Shown here one piece after another: positions 51,914 through 60,452 of a DNA stretch of 64,000 bases. Where the stretch lies: assembly GCA_963744345.1 (NCBI GenBank), contig CAVUTD010000026.1:1-64000 (forward strand), written 5' to 3'. The notes beneath the pieces were generated by a model. It was not told where the DNA came from. It ran no database searches and saw only the letters and a list, made by a program, of their open reading frames with translations. The DNA comes from DASTFP01 sp963744345. GTDB lineage: Bacteria > Verrucomicrobiota > Verrucomicrobiia > Chthoniobacterales > Terrimicrobiaceae. A program made the translations under genes and the position numbers. Every line of letters begins with the position of its first letter. The first letter of the stretch is position 1.

Positions 51914-53548
51914 ATGGCAGCCAAACAACTCTCGTTTGACGAATCTGCGCGGCACTCTCTGCTGCGCGGCATCGAAAAACTGGCCAAAGCGGTAAAGGCC
52001 ACCCTGGGACCAGCCGGTCGCAACGTAATCCTCGACAAAAAATTCGGCAGCCCGACCATCACCAAGGATGGTGTGACTGTCGCGAAGGAAATCGAGCTGG
52101 AGGACTCCTATGAGAACATGGGCGCTCAGCTCGTGCGCGAAGTCGCTAGCAAGACCAGTGACATCGCCGGGGATGGAACCACCACCGCCACCGTGCTCGC
52201 GGAGGCAATTTATCGCGAAGGCTTAAAGAATGTGACCGCGGGTGCAAATCCAACCAGTCTCCAACGCGGCATCAGCAAAGCCGTTGAAGCCGTCGTGGCG
52301 GAACTGGCCAAGATCAGCAAGAAGGTGAAGGACCGCCAGGAAATCGCTCAGGTAGCTACGGTTTCCGCCAATTGGGACACCACAATCGGTGAGATCATCG
52401 CCGATGCGATGGACAAGGTTGGCAAGGATGGCACGATAACGGTCGAAGAAGCCAAAAGCATCGAAACAACTCTCGACGTCGTCGAAGGCATGCAGTTCGA
52501 CAAAGGTTACCTTTCGCCTTACTTCGTGACCAATCCCGAAAACCTGGAGGTGGTTCTTGAGAACGTCTACATTCTCATCCACGAGAAGAAGATCAGCAGC
52601 TTAAAGGATTTGCTGCCACTTTTGGAGAAAGTGGCCAAGGCAGGCAAACCGCTCCTCATCATCGCTGAAGATGTTGAGGGGGAGGCCCTGGCAACTCTCG
52701 TGGTCAACAAGCTTCGTGGCACACTGCAGGTGGCAGCGGTCAAGGCTCCCGGCTTCGGAGATCGTCGCAAAGCCATGCTCGAGGATATCGCTGTCCTGAC
52801 CGGCGGACGCGTCATTACCGAAGATCTCGGCATCAAGCTGGAAAGCATCCCGCTGGAGGACCTCGGAAGAGCCAAGCGCATCGTGATCGATAAGGAGAAT
52901 ACGACTGTTATCGAAGGCGAAGGCAAAAACGCCGACATTCAAGGTCGGGTGAATCAGCTCCGCCGGCAAATTGAGGAGACCACCAGCGATTACGATCGCG
53001 AAAAACTCCAGGAACGTCTGGCGAAACTCGCCGGTGGCGTAGCCGTCATCAATGTGGGCGCTGCGACCGAGACCGAGATGAAAGAGAAGAAGGCTCGCGT
53101 CGAAGATGCCCTTCATGCAACCCGGGCCGCTGTTGAGGAAGGAATCGTTCCCGGCGGTGGAGTAGCCTTCATCCGTGCTCAGGGAGCTCTCAGTTCCTTA
53201 GGCCTGGTAGGAGACGAAAAGATCGGCCTGGAAATCGTGAGTCGTGCGATTGAACAGCCTCTTCGAACCCTGGCTGACAACGCCGGCAAGGAGGGCGCCC
53301 TCATTGTGCAGGAAGTCAAGAGCCGTAAAGGTGGCGAGGGTTACAACGTGGCTTCCGCCCAATACGAAGATCTCGTCAAAGCAGGGGTGGTTGATCCCAC
53401 CAAGGTCACTCGCAGTGCTCTGCAAAACGCGGCATCCATCAGTGGACTGCTCTTGACAACCGAGGCTCTTGTCACGGAGATCCCGGAGAAGGAGAAGACG
53501 CCTCCGATGCCTCCAGGTGGCGGCGGAATGGGCGGAATGGATTACTAA
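51914..53548 (+). CDS. groEL: Chaperonin GroEL (Hsp60)
   Basis: 544 residues with AAGGAAG as SD. ATP site in KATLGPAGRNVILDKKFGSP and AGDGTTTATVLAEAI; apical domain with VEGMQFDKGYLSPYFVTNPE, and KAPGFGDRRKAMLEDIAVLT; equatorial closing GIVPGGGVAFIRAQ. The tail ends in a Gly/Met run (GGGGMGGMDY) typical of GroEL. It forms the double-ring folding chamber. A strong terminator follows 52 bp after the stop. Confidence 0.97.
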   Translation: MAAKQLSFDESARHSLLRGIEKLAKAVKATLGPAGRNVILDKKFGSPTITKDGVTVAKEIELEDSYENMGAQLVREVASKTSDIAGDGTTTATVLAEAIYREGLKNVTAGANPTSLQRGISKAVEAVVAELAKISKKVKDRQEIAQVATVSANWDTTIGEIIADAMDKVGKDGTITVEEAKSIETTLDVVEGMQFDKGYLSPYFVTNPENLEVVLENVYILIHEKKISSLKDLLPLLEKVAKAGKPLLIIAEDVEGEALATLVVNKLRGTLQVAAVKAPGFGDRRKAMLEDIAVLTGGRVITEDLGIKLESIPLEDLGRAKRIVIDKENTTVIEGEGKNADIQGRVNQLRRQIEETTSDYDREKLQERLAKLAGGVAVINVGAATETEMKEKKARVEDALHATRAAVEEGIVPGGGVAFIRAQGALSSLGLVGDEKIGLEIVSRAIEQPLRTLADNAGKEGALIVQEVKSRKGGEGYNVASAQYEDLVKAGVVDPTKVTRSALQNAASISGLLLTTEALVTEIPEKEKTPPMPPGGGGMGGMDY

Positions 53549-53599
53549 CTCCGACACATCCGCATTAACTCAGCGCCCTAGCGCGCGAGACTAAATTAA

Positions 53600-53631
53600 A
53601 CCGCCCCGAGGAAACTCGGGGCGGTTTTTTT
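53600..53631 (+). terminator. Intrinsic terminator of the dnaK-groES-groEL region
   Basis: ACCGCCCCGAG, GAAA loop, CTCGGGGCGGT and then a run of T. The 11-bp GC-rich perfect stem and T-run make this a textbook Rho-independent terminator. Confidence 0.95.
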
Positions 53632-53710
53632 GTGAGCAGCTCCAGGTTCTTAGCTTAGAGATTTGAGTTTTCTGGTGGTCGGAGTTCTCCGAAAAGGGAG
53701 GAGAACCGAG

Positions 53711-53974
53711 ATGAAAAAGAGACACAGTGAAGAGCAGATTATCTATGCCCTGAAGCGTCTGGAAACAGGCAGCAAGGGGCTGGAAGTGTGCCGGGAAATG
53801 GGAATCAGCGAACAGACGCTGTATAACTGGAAGCGGAGGTACGGCGGGATGGGCGTGGGAGAGTTGGGGCACTTAAAGCAGTTGGAGGAAGAGAACCGGA
53901 AGCTAAAGCAATTGGTGGCCGATCTGAGCCTGGACAAGCACATCTTGCAGGAGGTGGTGCGAAAAAAGCTCTGA
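53711..53974 (+). CDS. IS3-family OrfA (HTH protein)
   Basis: 87 residues from ATG 53711, preceded by GGGAGGAG. The HTH is KRHSEEQIIYALKRLETGSK with GLEVCREMGISEQTLYNWKR, followed by a Leu-zipper-like helix (LKQLEEENRKLKQLVADLSL). It binds the terminal repeats and dimerises with the OrfAB transposase. Confidence 0.9.
   Translation: MKKRHSEEQIIYALKRLETGSKGLEVCREMGISEQTLYNWKRRYGGMGVGELGHLKQLEEENRKLKQLVADLSLDKHILQEVVRKKL
53962..53968 (+). promoter_or_regulatory. Programmed -1 frameshift heptamer (A AAA AAG)
   Basis: The end of orfA reads CGA AAA AAG CTC TGA, so the heptamer is in the proper phase. A -1 slip continues into the orfB frame (ALRPARKREVVEQITQWFEI), which makes the OrfAB fusion used by IS3 elements. 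Confidence 0.85.
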
Positions 53975-53994
53975 GGCCCGCACGAAAGCGGGAG

Positions 53995-54818
53995 GTGGTC
54001 GAGCAGATCACGCAGTGGTTTGAGATCGGCTCCCGTCGGGCGTGCGGGCTTGTGCTCCTGAATCGGGCGACGCTCTACTATCGAAGTCACGTAAAGGATC
54101 GCAGCGCATTGAAGATGAGGCTGCGGGAGCTGGCGATGAGCCGAGTGCGCTTTGGGTATCTGAGGCTGATCGTGATGCTGAAGCGAGAAGGCTGGGAAGT
54201 GGGCAAGAAGCTGGTTTACCGATTGTATCGGGAGCTTGGGCTGCAGATGAGGACCAAGAAGCGAAGGAAGCTGGCCAGCGAGCAACGCGGGCCGGTGCAG
54301 AGTGCGGTGAGAGCGACCAGCGATGGTCAATGGACTTTATCACCGACCGGCTGGAGAACGGGCGATACTTCCGGACGTTGACGGTGGTGGATCAATACAC
54401 TCGGGAATGTCCGGTCTTGGAAGCGGCCCACTCGTTGACAGCGGCTAAGGTCGCCCATGCGCTGGATACCGCGGCCGCCAAGCGCGGCTATCCCGAATCG
54501 ATTACCGTGGACAACGGCAGCGAGTTCTGCAGCCGAGTCATGGATGCGTGGGCCTACCGTCACGGGGTGAAGCTGGACTTCATTCGGCCCGGCAAGCCGG
54601 TGGAGAACGGATATATCGAGAGCTTCAACGGGCGACTGCGGGACGAATGCCTCAACGTCGAGTTGTTCTGGTCAGTCGAGGACGCCCGCGCTAAGCTCGA
54701 AAAGTGGAGGGTGGACTACAATGTCCGTCGGCCGCATAGCTCATTAGCAAACTTGCCTCCGGCTGCCTTTGCCAATGAGCTCAGACGAGAAAGCCAACAA
54801 CAAACCGAGAGTTCCTGA
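53995..54818 (+). pseudogene. IS3-family OrfB transposase, frameshifted
   Basis: The first part (GTG 53995: QITQWFEIGSRRACGLVLLN; LAMSRVRFGYLRLIVMLKRE) is in one frame and goes off after VRATSD near 54325. The rest is in the other frame and has the rve DDE core: SDQRWSMDFITDRLENGRYF, RTLTVVDQYTRECPVLEA, SITVDNGSEFCSRVMDAW and GKPVENGYIESFNGRLRDEC. One base has been lost or gained near 54315-54325. The site is inside orfB, not at the usual orfA/orfB slip, so it is a true defect (or a sequence error). Confidence 0.85.
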
Positions 54819-54834
54819 CCGTCGAAAACTCAAA

Positions 54835-55114
54835 CTGACCGCGGTCCAGAAATCGGGAGAAGGTCATCCCCAAGAGAGAGAATGCGTGGCATCATCCCAG
54901 GCTCTCCGTAGACGAGCACCGGGCAGCACCCTCTAGGCAGCAAACACTTCCCGCATCGGAAAACGCGAATAATCTGGCACGGTCGGCAAGTCAGTGGCCA
55001 GGCACGAGGTGTGCGAAGAGATGGCGCGGCCGAGTAGAACATCCGCAACAGTGGTGCGTGCGGCGGTGTGCGCGGGTGGGGTAGATCTTTGGCCCTCAGC
55101 TTTTCCGACACGGA
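54835..55114. other. Gap between the IS3 element and the oxidoreductase promoter
   Basis: No convincing gene on either strand. The right-hand 50 bp lead into the strong promoter of the FAD oxidoreductase gene. Confidence 0.5.
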
Positions 55115-55115
55115 C

Positions 55116-55163
55116 TTGACAAAATATGATGATCTACATACTATGTAAGTCGATCTATATATT
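55116..55163 (+). promoter_or_regulatory. Strong promoter with overlapping TetR-type operators
   Basis: TTGACA (55116-55121), a 17-bp spacer and TACTAT (55139-55144) form a near-consensus sigma-70 promoter. TACATACTATGTA (55135-55147) is a perfect palindrome over the -10, and TCGATCTATATATTA (55150-55164) shares TCTATATA-TA with the operator of the TetR gene at 57.59 kb. The likely start lies only about 12-15 nt before the ATG, so the mRNA is nearly leaderless. Confidence 0.7.
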
Positions 55164-56552
55164 ATGAAGACAAATGGACAAACGATGGGGGCCTTGGCGG
55201 CGAAGCTGCGCGGGGAGCTGATCCAGCCGGGCGAGTTGGGCTATGATTCGGCACGTCAGTTGTACAACGGGATGATCGATCGGCGTCCCCGGGTAATTGC
55301 TCGCTGCGTGGATGCCGCAGACGTCATCACTGCGATCCGATTTGCTCGAGAGCACGATCTCTTGCTGGCGATTCGCGGCGGGGGCCACAACGGTGGCGGG
55401 TTGGGGTCTTGCGACAACGGGTTGGTGATTGACCTCTCGAGGATGAAAGGGATGCGTGTTGATCCCTTGAGAAAGCGGGTTCGAGTAGGAGGCGGTTGCA
55501 CTTGGGGAGACGTTGATCATGCGACGCACGCGTTCGGAATGGCTACGCCGAGCGGGATCATCTCGACAACTGGAGTGGGTGGGCTCACGCTCGGGGGAGG
55601 GGTCGGGCATCTCACGCGGAGATGTGGCTTGACCATCGATAACCTGCTCGCCGCCGATCTGGTTCTCGCCGACGGCAGTTTCGTGACGGTCAACGCGGAT
55701 GAATTCCCGGACCTTTTCTGGGCGATTCGGGGCGGTGGCAGCAACTTCGGCGTGGTCACTTCGTTTGAGTTTCGTCTGCATCCCATTGAGACGATTGTTG
55801 GCGGACCGACCTTCTGGCCGCTCGCGAAAGCGGCCGAAGTGCTCCGCTGGTACGAGGAGTTTCTACCGGCAGCTCCCGTCGAGCTAAATGGCTGGTTTGC
55901 CTTCCTGAGTGTCCCGCCGGCGCAACCTTTTCCAAAATCGCTGCACGGACAGACCGTCTGCGGTGTGATCTGGTGCTACACTGGGCCAGTGGAGCAGTCC
56001 GAGGCCACGTTTCGACCGATTCGTGACTTTGCTCCTCTGTTTGACGGCATCGGCGCGATGCCGTATCCCAAGCTGCAGTGCGCCTTTGACGCGCTGTATC
56101 CCCCCGGACTCCAGTGGTATTGGCGAGCGGATTTCGTCAACGAGTTGAGTGATCAAGCGATCGCGCTCCATGCCGAATATGGCTCGCGTTTGCCAACCGC
56201 TCACTCGACGATGCATCTCTATCCGATCGATGGAGCGGCGCACAAGGTCGGCAAAAACGAGACCGCGTTCAGTTACCGGGACGCGAGGTATTCCCAGGTG
56301 ATCGTCGGCGTCGATCCCGACCCGGCAAACAACGAGAAGATCATTGCCTGGACGAAGGATTATTGGAGCGCCCTGCATCCCTTCTCGGCTGGCGGAGCTT
56401 ACGTGAACTTCATGATGGAGGAGGGCCACGATCGCGTGAAGGACAGCTACCGCGACAACTACGCCCGGCTTGTCGAGGTTAAGACGAAATACGATCCGAC
56501 GAACCTCTTCCGTGTAAACCAGAATGTTCGCCCAGCGAACCTGCCTATCTAA
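55164..56552 (+). CDS. FAD-binding oxidoreductase (BBE/GOOX-like)
   Basis: 462 residues. FAD-binding PCMH-type domain: FAREHDLLLAIRGGGHNGGG (His candidate for covalent flavin), NGLVIDLSRMKGMRVDP, GGGCTWGDVDHATHAFGMAT, PSGIISTTGVGGLTLGGGVG and VLADGSFVTVNADEFPDLFW. The C-terminal BBE motif is YRDNYARLVEVKTKYDPTNL then FRVNQNVRP. Such enzymes oxidise sugars, alkaloids or phenolics and make H2O2. It is probably co-transcribed with the glutaredoxin gene 4 nt downstream and controlled by the TetR repressor. Confidence 0.9.
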   Translation: MKTNGQTMGALAAKLRGELIQPGELGYDSARQLYNGMIDRRPRVIARCVDAADVITAIRFAREHDLLLAIRGGGHNGGGLGSCDNGLVIDLSRMKGMRVDPLRKRVRVGGGCTWGDVDHATHAFGMATPSGIISTTGVGGLTLGGGVGHLTRRCGLTIDNLLAADLVLADGSFVTVNADEFPDLFWAIRGGGSNFGVVTSFEFRLHPIETIVGGPTFWPLAKAAEVLRWYEEFLPAAPVELNGWFAFLSVPPAQPFPKSLHGQTVCGVIWCYTGPVEQSEATFRPIRDFAPLFDGIGAMPYPKLQCAFDALYPPGLQWYWRADFVNELSDQAIALHAEYGSRLPTAHSTMHLYPIDGAAHKVGKNETAFSYRDARYSQVIVGVDPDPANNEKIIAWTKDYWSALHPFSAGGAYVNFMMEEGHDRVKDSYRDNYARLVEVKTKYDPTNLFRVNQNVRPANLPI

Positions 56553-56556
56553 ATCG

Positions 56557-56826
56557 ATGAATCAATCAGCACTAATTCTTTACGTGAAAACCGGTTGCCC
56601 CTGGTGCGCGATCGCTCAGGAGTATCTTGATAAGCACCGGTTCCAGTATGAGCGCGTCGATGTTCGCCAAGATCGCGCGGCTTTCGACGAAATGAGGCGC
56701 GTCTCCGGCCAGACCTACGCGCCCACTCTTGTCAGCGCTCAAAGGGTTCTACCCGATTTCGGTCTCGAGGAGTTGGTGGAATTTCTGAAGGAAATCAACT
56801 CTGGCGCGCCGGAGGCCCGAAGCTGA
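56557..56826 (+). CDS. Glutaredoxin-like protein
   Basis: 89 residues from ATG 56557 (4 nt after the oxidoreductase stop). Active site TGCPWC in ALILYVKTGCPWCAIAQEYL, then FQYERVDVRQDRAAFDEMRR, SGQTYAPTLV (cis-Pro) and the C-terminal helix LEELVEFLKEI. It reduces disulfides with glutathione or a similar thiol. Pairing with a peroxide-forming oxidase suggests redox protection. Confidence 0.85.
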   Translation: MNQSALILYVKTGCPWCAIAQEYLDKHRFQYERVDVRQDRAAFDEMRRVSGQTYAPTLVSAQRVLPDFGLEELVEFLKEINSGAPEARS

Positions 56827-56909
56827 GTCCTTTATCTTCTCGCGAGGTACTTCCAACCCACCCGAAGGCGACAAGCGCCTGCCGAGATCTCAGCTTTGCG
56901 CTCGGGCGG

Positions 56910-57542
56910 CTAGCTTAGGACTGAAAGGCGACGCGACCGATCGACCCTCCTCGATGGACCGGCGCGTCGCCGCGGCAGCGCCTCAGTCACTATCGTCTCA
57001 AGCTCGGCCCCCATCGCCATCAGCGGTTCGACGTCACGGTAAGCGCGGGCAAGCAGCAGCGAACCCTCGAGCGAGGATATGACGAGTAGCGCCAGGGCGG
57101 AGGCGCGCCGCCTCGGAACTCCAGCCTCGACCAAAGACGTTTCCAGGAGATCAACCCATTCCTCGAAGGCGCGGCGGCAGAGCTCGGCCAGTTCGGTCAG
57201 TTCGGCCGTGGCGTCGAGAATCACGGGCGCGACCGGGCAGCCGAAGGTGTAGTCGGTTTCGGGCATTGTGCGCGCCGCCAGCTCCAAGTAAGCACGGATG
57301 CCCTGAGCCGGACTTTTCGCACTGGCGAGGGCCTCCCGCAGCGCCAGCGTCGCTTTGGCCACCGCTGCACGGGTAGCCTCCATCACAATTTGATCTTTGC
57401 CGCCCGGAAAATGGAAATAGAGTGAACCTCGCGGAGCGGCGCTTTCCTCCAGAATATCACTCAAAGCGGTGCCATGATAGCCACGATGCTGGAGCAAGCG
57501 GGCCGTGGTCTCGAGCATTCGAGCGCGTGTATCCTTAGCCAT
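56910..57542 (-). CDS. TetR-family repressor, LmrA/YxaF (QdoR) type
   Basis: 210 residues from ATG 57542; the longer frame upstream runs through its own operator. HTH: RARMLETTARLLQHRGYHGT, then ALSDILEESAAPRGSLYFHF and PGGKDQIVMEA (typical of the LmrA/YxaF branch). TFGCPVAPVILDATAELTEL is the C-terminal motif of that branch (TetR_C_33). In B. subtilis such repressors bind TAGACCGGTCTATATA-like boxes and respond to flavonoids or drugs. The same box lies upstream of this gene and a weaker form upstream of the oxidoreductase gene. Confidence 0.88.
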   Translation of the reverse strand: MAKDTRARMLETTARLLQHRGYHGTALSDILEESAAPRGSLYFHFPGGKDQIVMEATRAAVAKATLALREALASAKSPAQGIRAYLELAARTMPETDYTFGCPVAPVILDATAELTELAELCRRAFEEWVDLLETSLVEAGVPRRRASALALLVISSLEGSLLLARAYRDVEPLMAMGAELETIVTEALPRRRAGPSRRVDRSRRLSVLS

Positions 57543-57583
57543 AGTTTCTATCTTAGCACATGAAAGAGGAGGATCAATTGTTC

Positions 57584-57602
57584 TGGAGACCGGTCTATAT
57601 AC
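57584..57602. promoter_or_regulatory. LmrA/QdoR-like operator of the TetR gene
   Basis: AGACCGGTCT (57587-57596) is a perfect palindrome and continues TATATAC on the right. It matches the described LmrA/QdoR box pattern TATAGA-N-C-GGTCTATA (from memory). It lies about 45 bp upstream of the repressor start, so autorepression is likely. Confidence 0.65.
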
Positions 57603-57838
57603 TAAGGTGAACGGTCCAATATTGCACCGCGAAGCTGACGTAATGAGGCTGACTCCCCGCGCCATACCATTCGGATGCGAGAAGTCCGCTGCGCGAAGAT
57701 AGGCCTGGCCCTTCGGCAGCTATCTTAGGGGGCACGAGCGGCAAGGCGGGCACAGGAATGGCGAGTCCCGAAGCGACTGGGCGTGCCAATTTATTCTCAT
57801 TTCCAACTTCGAGAGAAATTGTTAACGAGGTGCGACCT

Positions 57839-58189
57839 GTGAGCCTCCGCTTCTCGCCCCTTTTCGCTTTGGCCCTTTTGCTAACGATTGGATGTACGAC
57901 CGCTCCGCCACGGCAGAGAGGTTACGTCGCCGACGTGCGCGTCGAAGAAGCCGGCGTGCGTCTGCTTCGAAGCGGAATGACGGTATGTTTGATCCGGACA
58001 GAGTCGCCACGTGTCGAAGATTGGCGCCTGATTAATGGTAACACCGAGATTGTCGTCAAATCACGGGGTGACCGCGGACTTGCTACAGTTGAACGCTTCG
58101 ATACAAGGACCGGCATCCGCAAGGATAGGATAGTCGTGGCGGAGATAAGGGATGGGCAGCCAGCGTGGGCTGAAGGATTCGAGGAGTAG
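57839..58189 (+). CDS. Small lipoprotein of unknown function
   Basis: 116 residues from GTG 57839. Signal peptide with lipobox: FSPLFALALLLTIGCTTAPP. The mature domain is beta-like: YVADVRVEEAGVRLLRSGMT, VCLIRTESPRVEDWRLINGN, TEIVVKSRGDRGLATVERFD, TRTGIRKDRIVVAEIRDGQ. I do not recognise the family. The start is uncertain because the frame is open further upstream. Confidence 0.65.
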   Translation: MSLRFSPLFALALLLTIGCTTAPPRQRGYVADVRVEEAGVRLLRSGMTVCLIRTESPRVEDWRLINGNTEIVVKSRGDRGLATVERFDTRTGIRKDRIVVAEIRDGQPAWAEGFEE

Positions 58190-58319
58190 TCTTCCGCCTC
58201 GACAGTCTGCTTGCGCGCACGGGCTCTCTCATCTCTTCGACGAAAATGCCGAGGCCAATGGCCGGTCTCGTGGCGGATTGAAAGAAGTGTGAGTGGAATT
58301 TGAATGCCTTGAATCGGTC

Positions 58320-59624
58320 ATGGCCCAGGTATATAGGGTCTCGCAGATGGTCAAGGAGCTTCCTGTGATTGTTCAAGACGTGCTGGAGAAATTCAGCAAC
58401 TCGCGAGATTTCACCATCTCTTTCGCTCTGCATGCCATTCTCATCGCGGCGTTTGGTGGAACGGTTCTCTACCGCGCGGTTCAGGAGCCGCCGGATTTTG
58501 AGGGCGAGACCGGCGGCTTTATTCAGCCCAATGAGGTCGCGTCTCCCCCCGCGCAGCAGCAATCTCCGCCTCAGGAAACGACCTTCAACGTTGCTGCAAT
58601 ATCGCCTCCTACCAACGCTTCGCAGGTCCAAGCGATCACCACCACGGCAGTGAACCCGCTCAACTTCGCGATGAATCCCGTCATCACCGCTCCCGTGGTG
58701 ACGCCGACCGCGCCGGCGCCTGCAGCCGTGGCCCCGGCATCCTCAAGCATCGGCTCCGATGGAATGAGCACTGCGGTCGCCGCGCAAATCAAGGCCTTTA
58801 CGGGCGGTTGGGGCAAGGGGCACGGAGCTGGGACAAGCACCCGCTCTCGGGAGTTTGAGTTTACCGCTTACATCGGTCAATACAGCGGCGGCAACTGGAA
58901 CTCTACAGTGCGGATCGTCGATGGCAAAATCGAAACCGGCAGCTTGCCCAACCTTCTCTATCTCATGAGCGCGTGGTCGAAAGACAAAATCAAGACCAAT
59001 TACAAGAACGTGCAGGCGATCAACCTCGACAGCGACGAGATTTTTTCCATCAAGCCTCCCTTTATTTTTCTCACCGGAACACGCGACTTCAAACTTTCCG
59101 ACAAAGAAGTGGAGAACCTTCAGAAGTATGTGCGCATGGGAGGGTGCATCTGGGGAGACAGCTCTTTGCCCGGATTGCGCTCGCGATTTGACATCGCCTT
59201 CAGGCGGGAAATGCGGCGCGTCATCCCTGACGTGGACAAGAATTTCGAACCGCTTCCGCCGAATCATCCGATCTTTACGGACGGATATTTCGCCGATGTC
59301 AAGGAAGTGCCACCAGGCCTGAACTTTTACAAAGAGCCGGTCTTCGCCATAAAGATCTTCGGCGAGATCGCGATCCTTTATACGGCCAATGACTATGGGG
59401 ACATGTGGCAGGTCGGCCTGAACCACGAGGGGCAAATTGATCTGCGCAAGACCGTCGATGACAGGTACGTCGCGATCAATAAGGAGATCTATGATCGCCG
59501 GGACGTCTACTTGCGCAACATTGAACCCGCAGCTCTGGCGACCTGTTTTAAATTCGGAACGAACGTGGTCATTCACCTCCTGACGCGGTGGGAGAGTAAA
59601 GTTCGCACCGCGCCGACTCTTTAG
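58320..59624 (+). CDS. DUF4159-domain membrane protein
   Basis: 434 residues from ATG 58320. An N-terminal cytoplasmic part and one span (ISFALHAILIAAFGGTVLYR), a Pro/Gln/Ala-rich periplasmic linker (AAISPPTNASQVQAITTTAV; TAPAPAAVAPASSS), then DUF4159: FEFTAYIGQYSGGNWNSTVR, IFSIKPPFIFLTGTRDFKLS, DKEVENLQKYVRMGGCIWGD and FAIKIFGEIAILYTANDYGD. Related DUF4159 proteins sit with Bacteroides aerotolerance-like (BatA/MoxR) genes; none is adjacent here. The linker-before-domain order resembles energy-coupling proteins with a TonB-like N-terminus (inference). Confidence 0.8.
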   Translation: MAQVYRVSQMVKELPVIVQDVLEKFSNSRDFTISFALHAILIAAFGGTVLYRAVQEPPDFEGETGGFIQPNEVASPPAQQQSPPQETTFNVAAISPPTNASQVQAITTTAVNPLNFAMNPVITAPVVTPTAPAPAAVAPASSSIGSDGMSTAVAAQIKAFTGGWGKGHGAGTSTRSREFEFTAYIGQYSGGNWNSTVRIVDGKIETGSLPNLLYLMSAWSKDKIKTNYKNVQAINLDSDEIFSIKPPFIFLTGTRDFKLSDKEVENLQKYVRMGGCIWGDSSLPGLRSRFDIAFRREMRRVIPDVDKNFEPLPPNHPIFTDGYFADVKEVPPGLNFYKEPVFAIKIFGEIAILYTANDYGDMWQVGLNHEGQIDLRKTVDDRYVAINKEIYDRRDVYLRNIEPAALATCFKFGTNVVIHLLTRWESKVRTAPTL

Positions 59625-59662
59625 AACAGCAATCGCAACGTCTCTCGCTCGGGTAAGTCTCT

Positions 59663-60373
59663 TCAGCCACCCCAGCGTGCGCCAAAACTGAGCTGCGGCA
59701 CCCAGCCGCTGGTGGGACATGCCGCGTAATCTGTCTTCCCAAAGGCGCCAATCATTTTGGTGCCGGTCGCCTGACGCCAGTATTTGCTCATGCTTTCGGC
59801 GGTATGGCAGCCCCAGCTCTTCACAAAAGCCTTGTGGCTAAAACTCCCGCGGCGAATTCTCCTCAATTCGCTTTCATGCAGCCACACCTTTGATCCACTG
59901 TCGATTTCATTGCTGTAATCAAACATGAAGCAAGCTTTGTTCGAGTGACCATAGAACTCGAAATTCGCGATTTTGACCCGGTCGCGTGGCCGGCCACTGT
60001 TTAGGTAGTTGATGACCTGCTCAGTATTGCTGAAGAAAATAAGGTTTACGCCGTACTTGTCTCTCACGCTGACAATATTGCCGATCAAGTCAGCATGGTC
60101 CTGGCGCACCGCTCGGCGAACATAGCCAGGCTTGTAAACCAGCCAGGTAATAAGAGCGGACGGGCCGTGTTGCTTGCGGAGCTGTTCGATACGCACCCGA
60201 GCCGTGCGGATGAAATTCCCCCACCATCTATCGTGCGGAGCCGCTTTGAACTTCTCCCATTCATGAAGCGAAGGCCCACCGCTGAGAATGATATATTCAC
60301 GCTGCCCCTCCTGAGCGGGGACGCTGTTGATGGCGAGAATGAGGGAAAGGAGAGCGATGCGAAGCGTTCTCAT
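59663..60373 (-). CDS. Secreted caspase-like (C-H dyad) putative peptidase
   Basis: 236 residues from ATG 60373. Signal peptide: TLRIALLSLILAINSVPAQE. The mature part has a possible clan CD dyad: His in FEFYGHSNKACFMF and Cys in FVKSWGCHTAESMSKYW, with a strand before each (RVKIANFEFYGHSN; SFSHKAFVKSWGC). The spacing of about 60 residues between H and C fits caspase-like folds. YIILSGGPSLHEWEKFKAAP and VSVRDKYGVNLIFFSNTEQV lie upstream. Family not named. It is divergent from the HerA-like gene with 79 bp between. The catalytic call is inference from two motifs only. Confidence 0.55.
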   Translation of the reverse strand: MRTLRIALLSLILAINSVPAQEGQREYIILSGGPSLHEWEKFKAAPHDRWWGNFIRTARVRIEQLRKQHGPSALITWLVYKPGYVRRAVRQDHADLIGNIVSVRDKYGVNLIFFSNTEQVINYLNSGRPRDRVKIANFEFYGHSNKACFMFDYSNEIDSGSKVWLHESELRRIRRGSFSHKAFVKSWGCHTAESMSKYWRQATGTKMIGAFGKTDYAACPTSGWVPQLSFGARWGG

Positions 60374-60452
60374 CCTCCCGAGGATCCTTATGACGTCTTT
60401 TTGTGCAAGAGGATTTCTCGCAAAAGCAGGACTCTTTTGTATTTTTCCGATC

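Larger units (their letters stand above)
53662..54834 (+). mobile_element. IS3-family insertion sequence (orfB broken)
   Basis: Terminal inverted repeats: TTTGAGTTTTC at 53662-53672 matches GAAAACTCAAA at 54824-54834 exactly, with further weaker pairing inward. It contains orfA, a -1 slippery site and a frameshifted orfB. Length about 1.17 kb fits IS3. I could not find a clear target duplication. It inserted about 30 bp past the groEL terminator. Confidence 0.85.
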
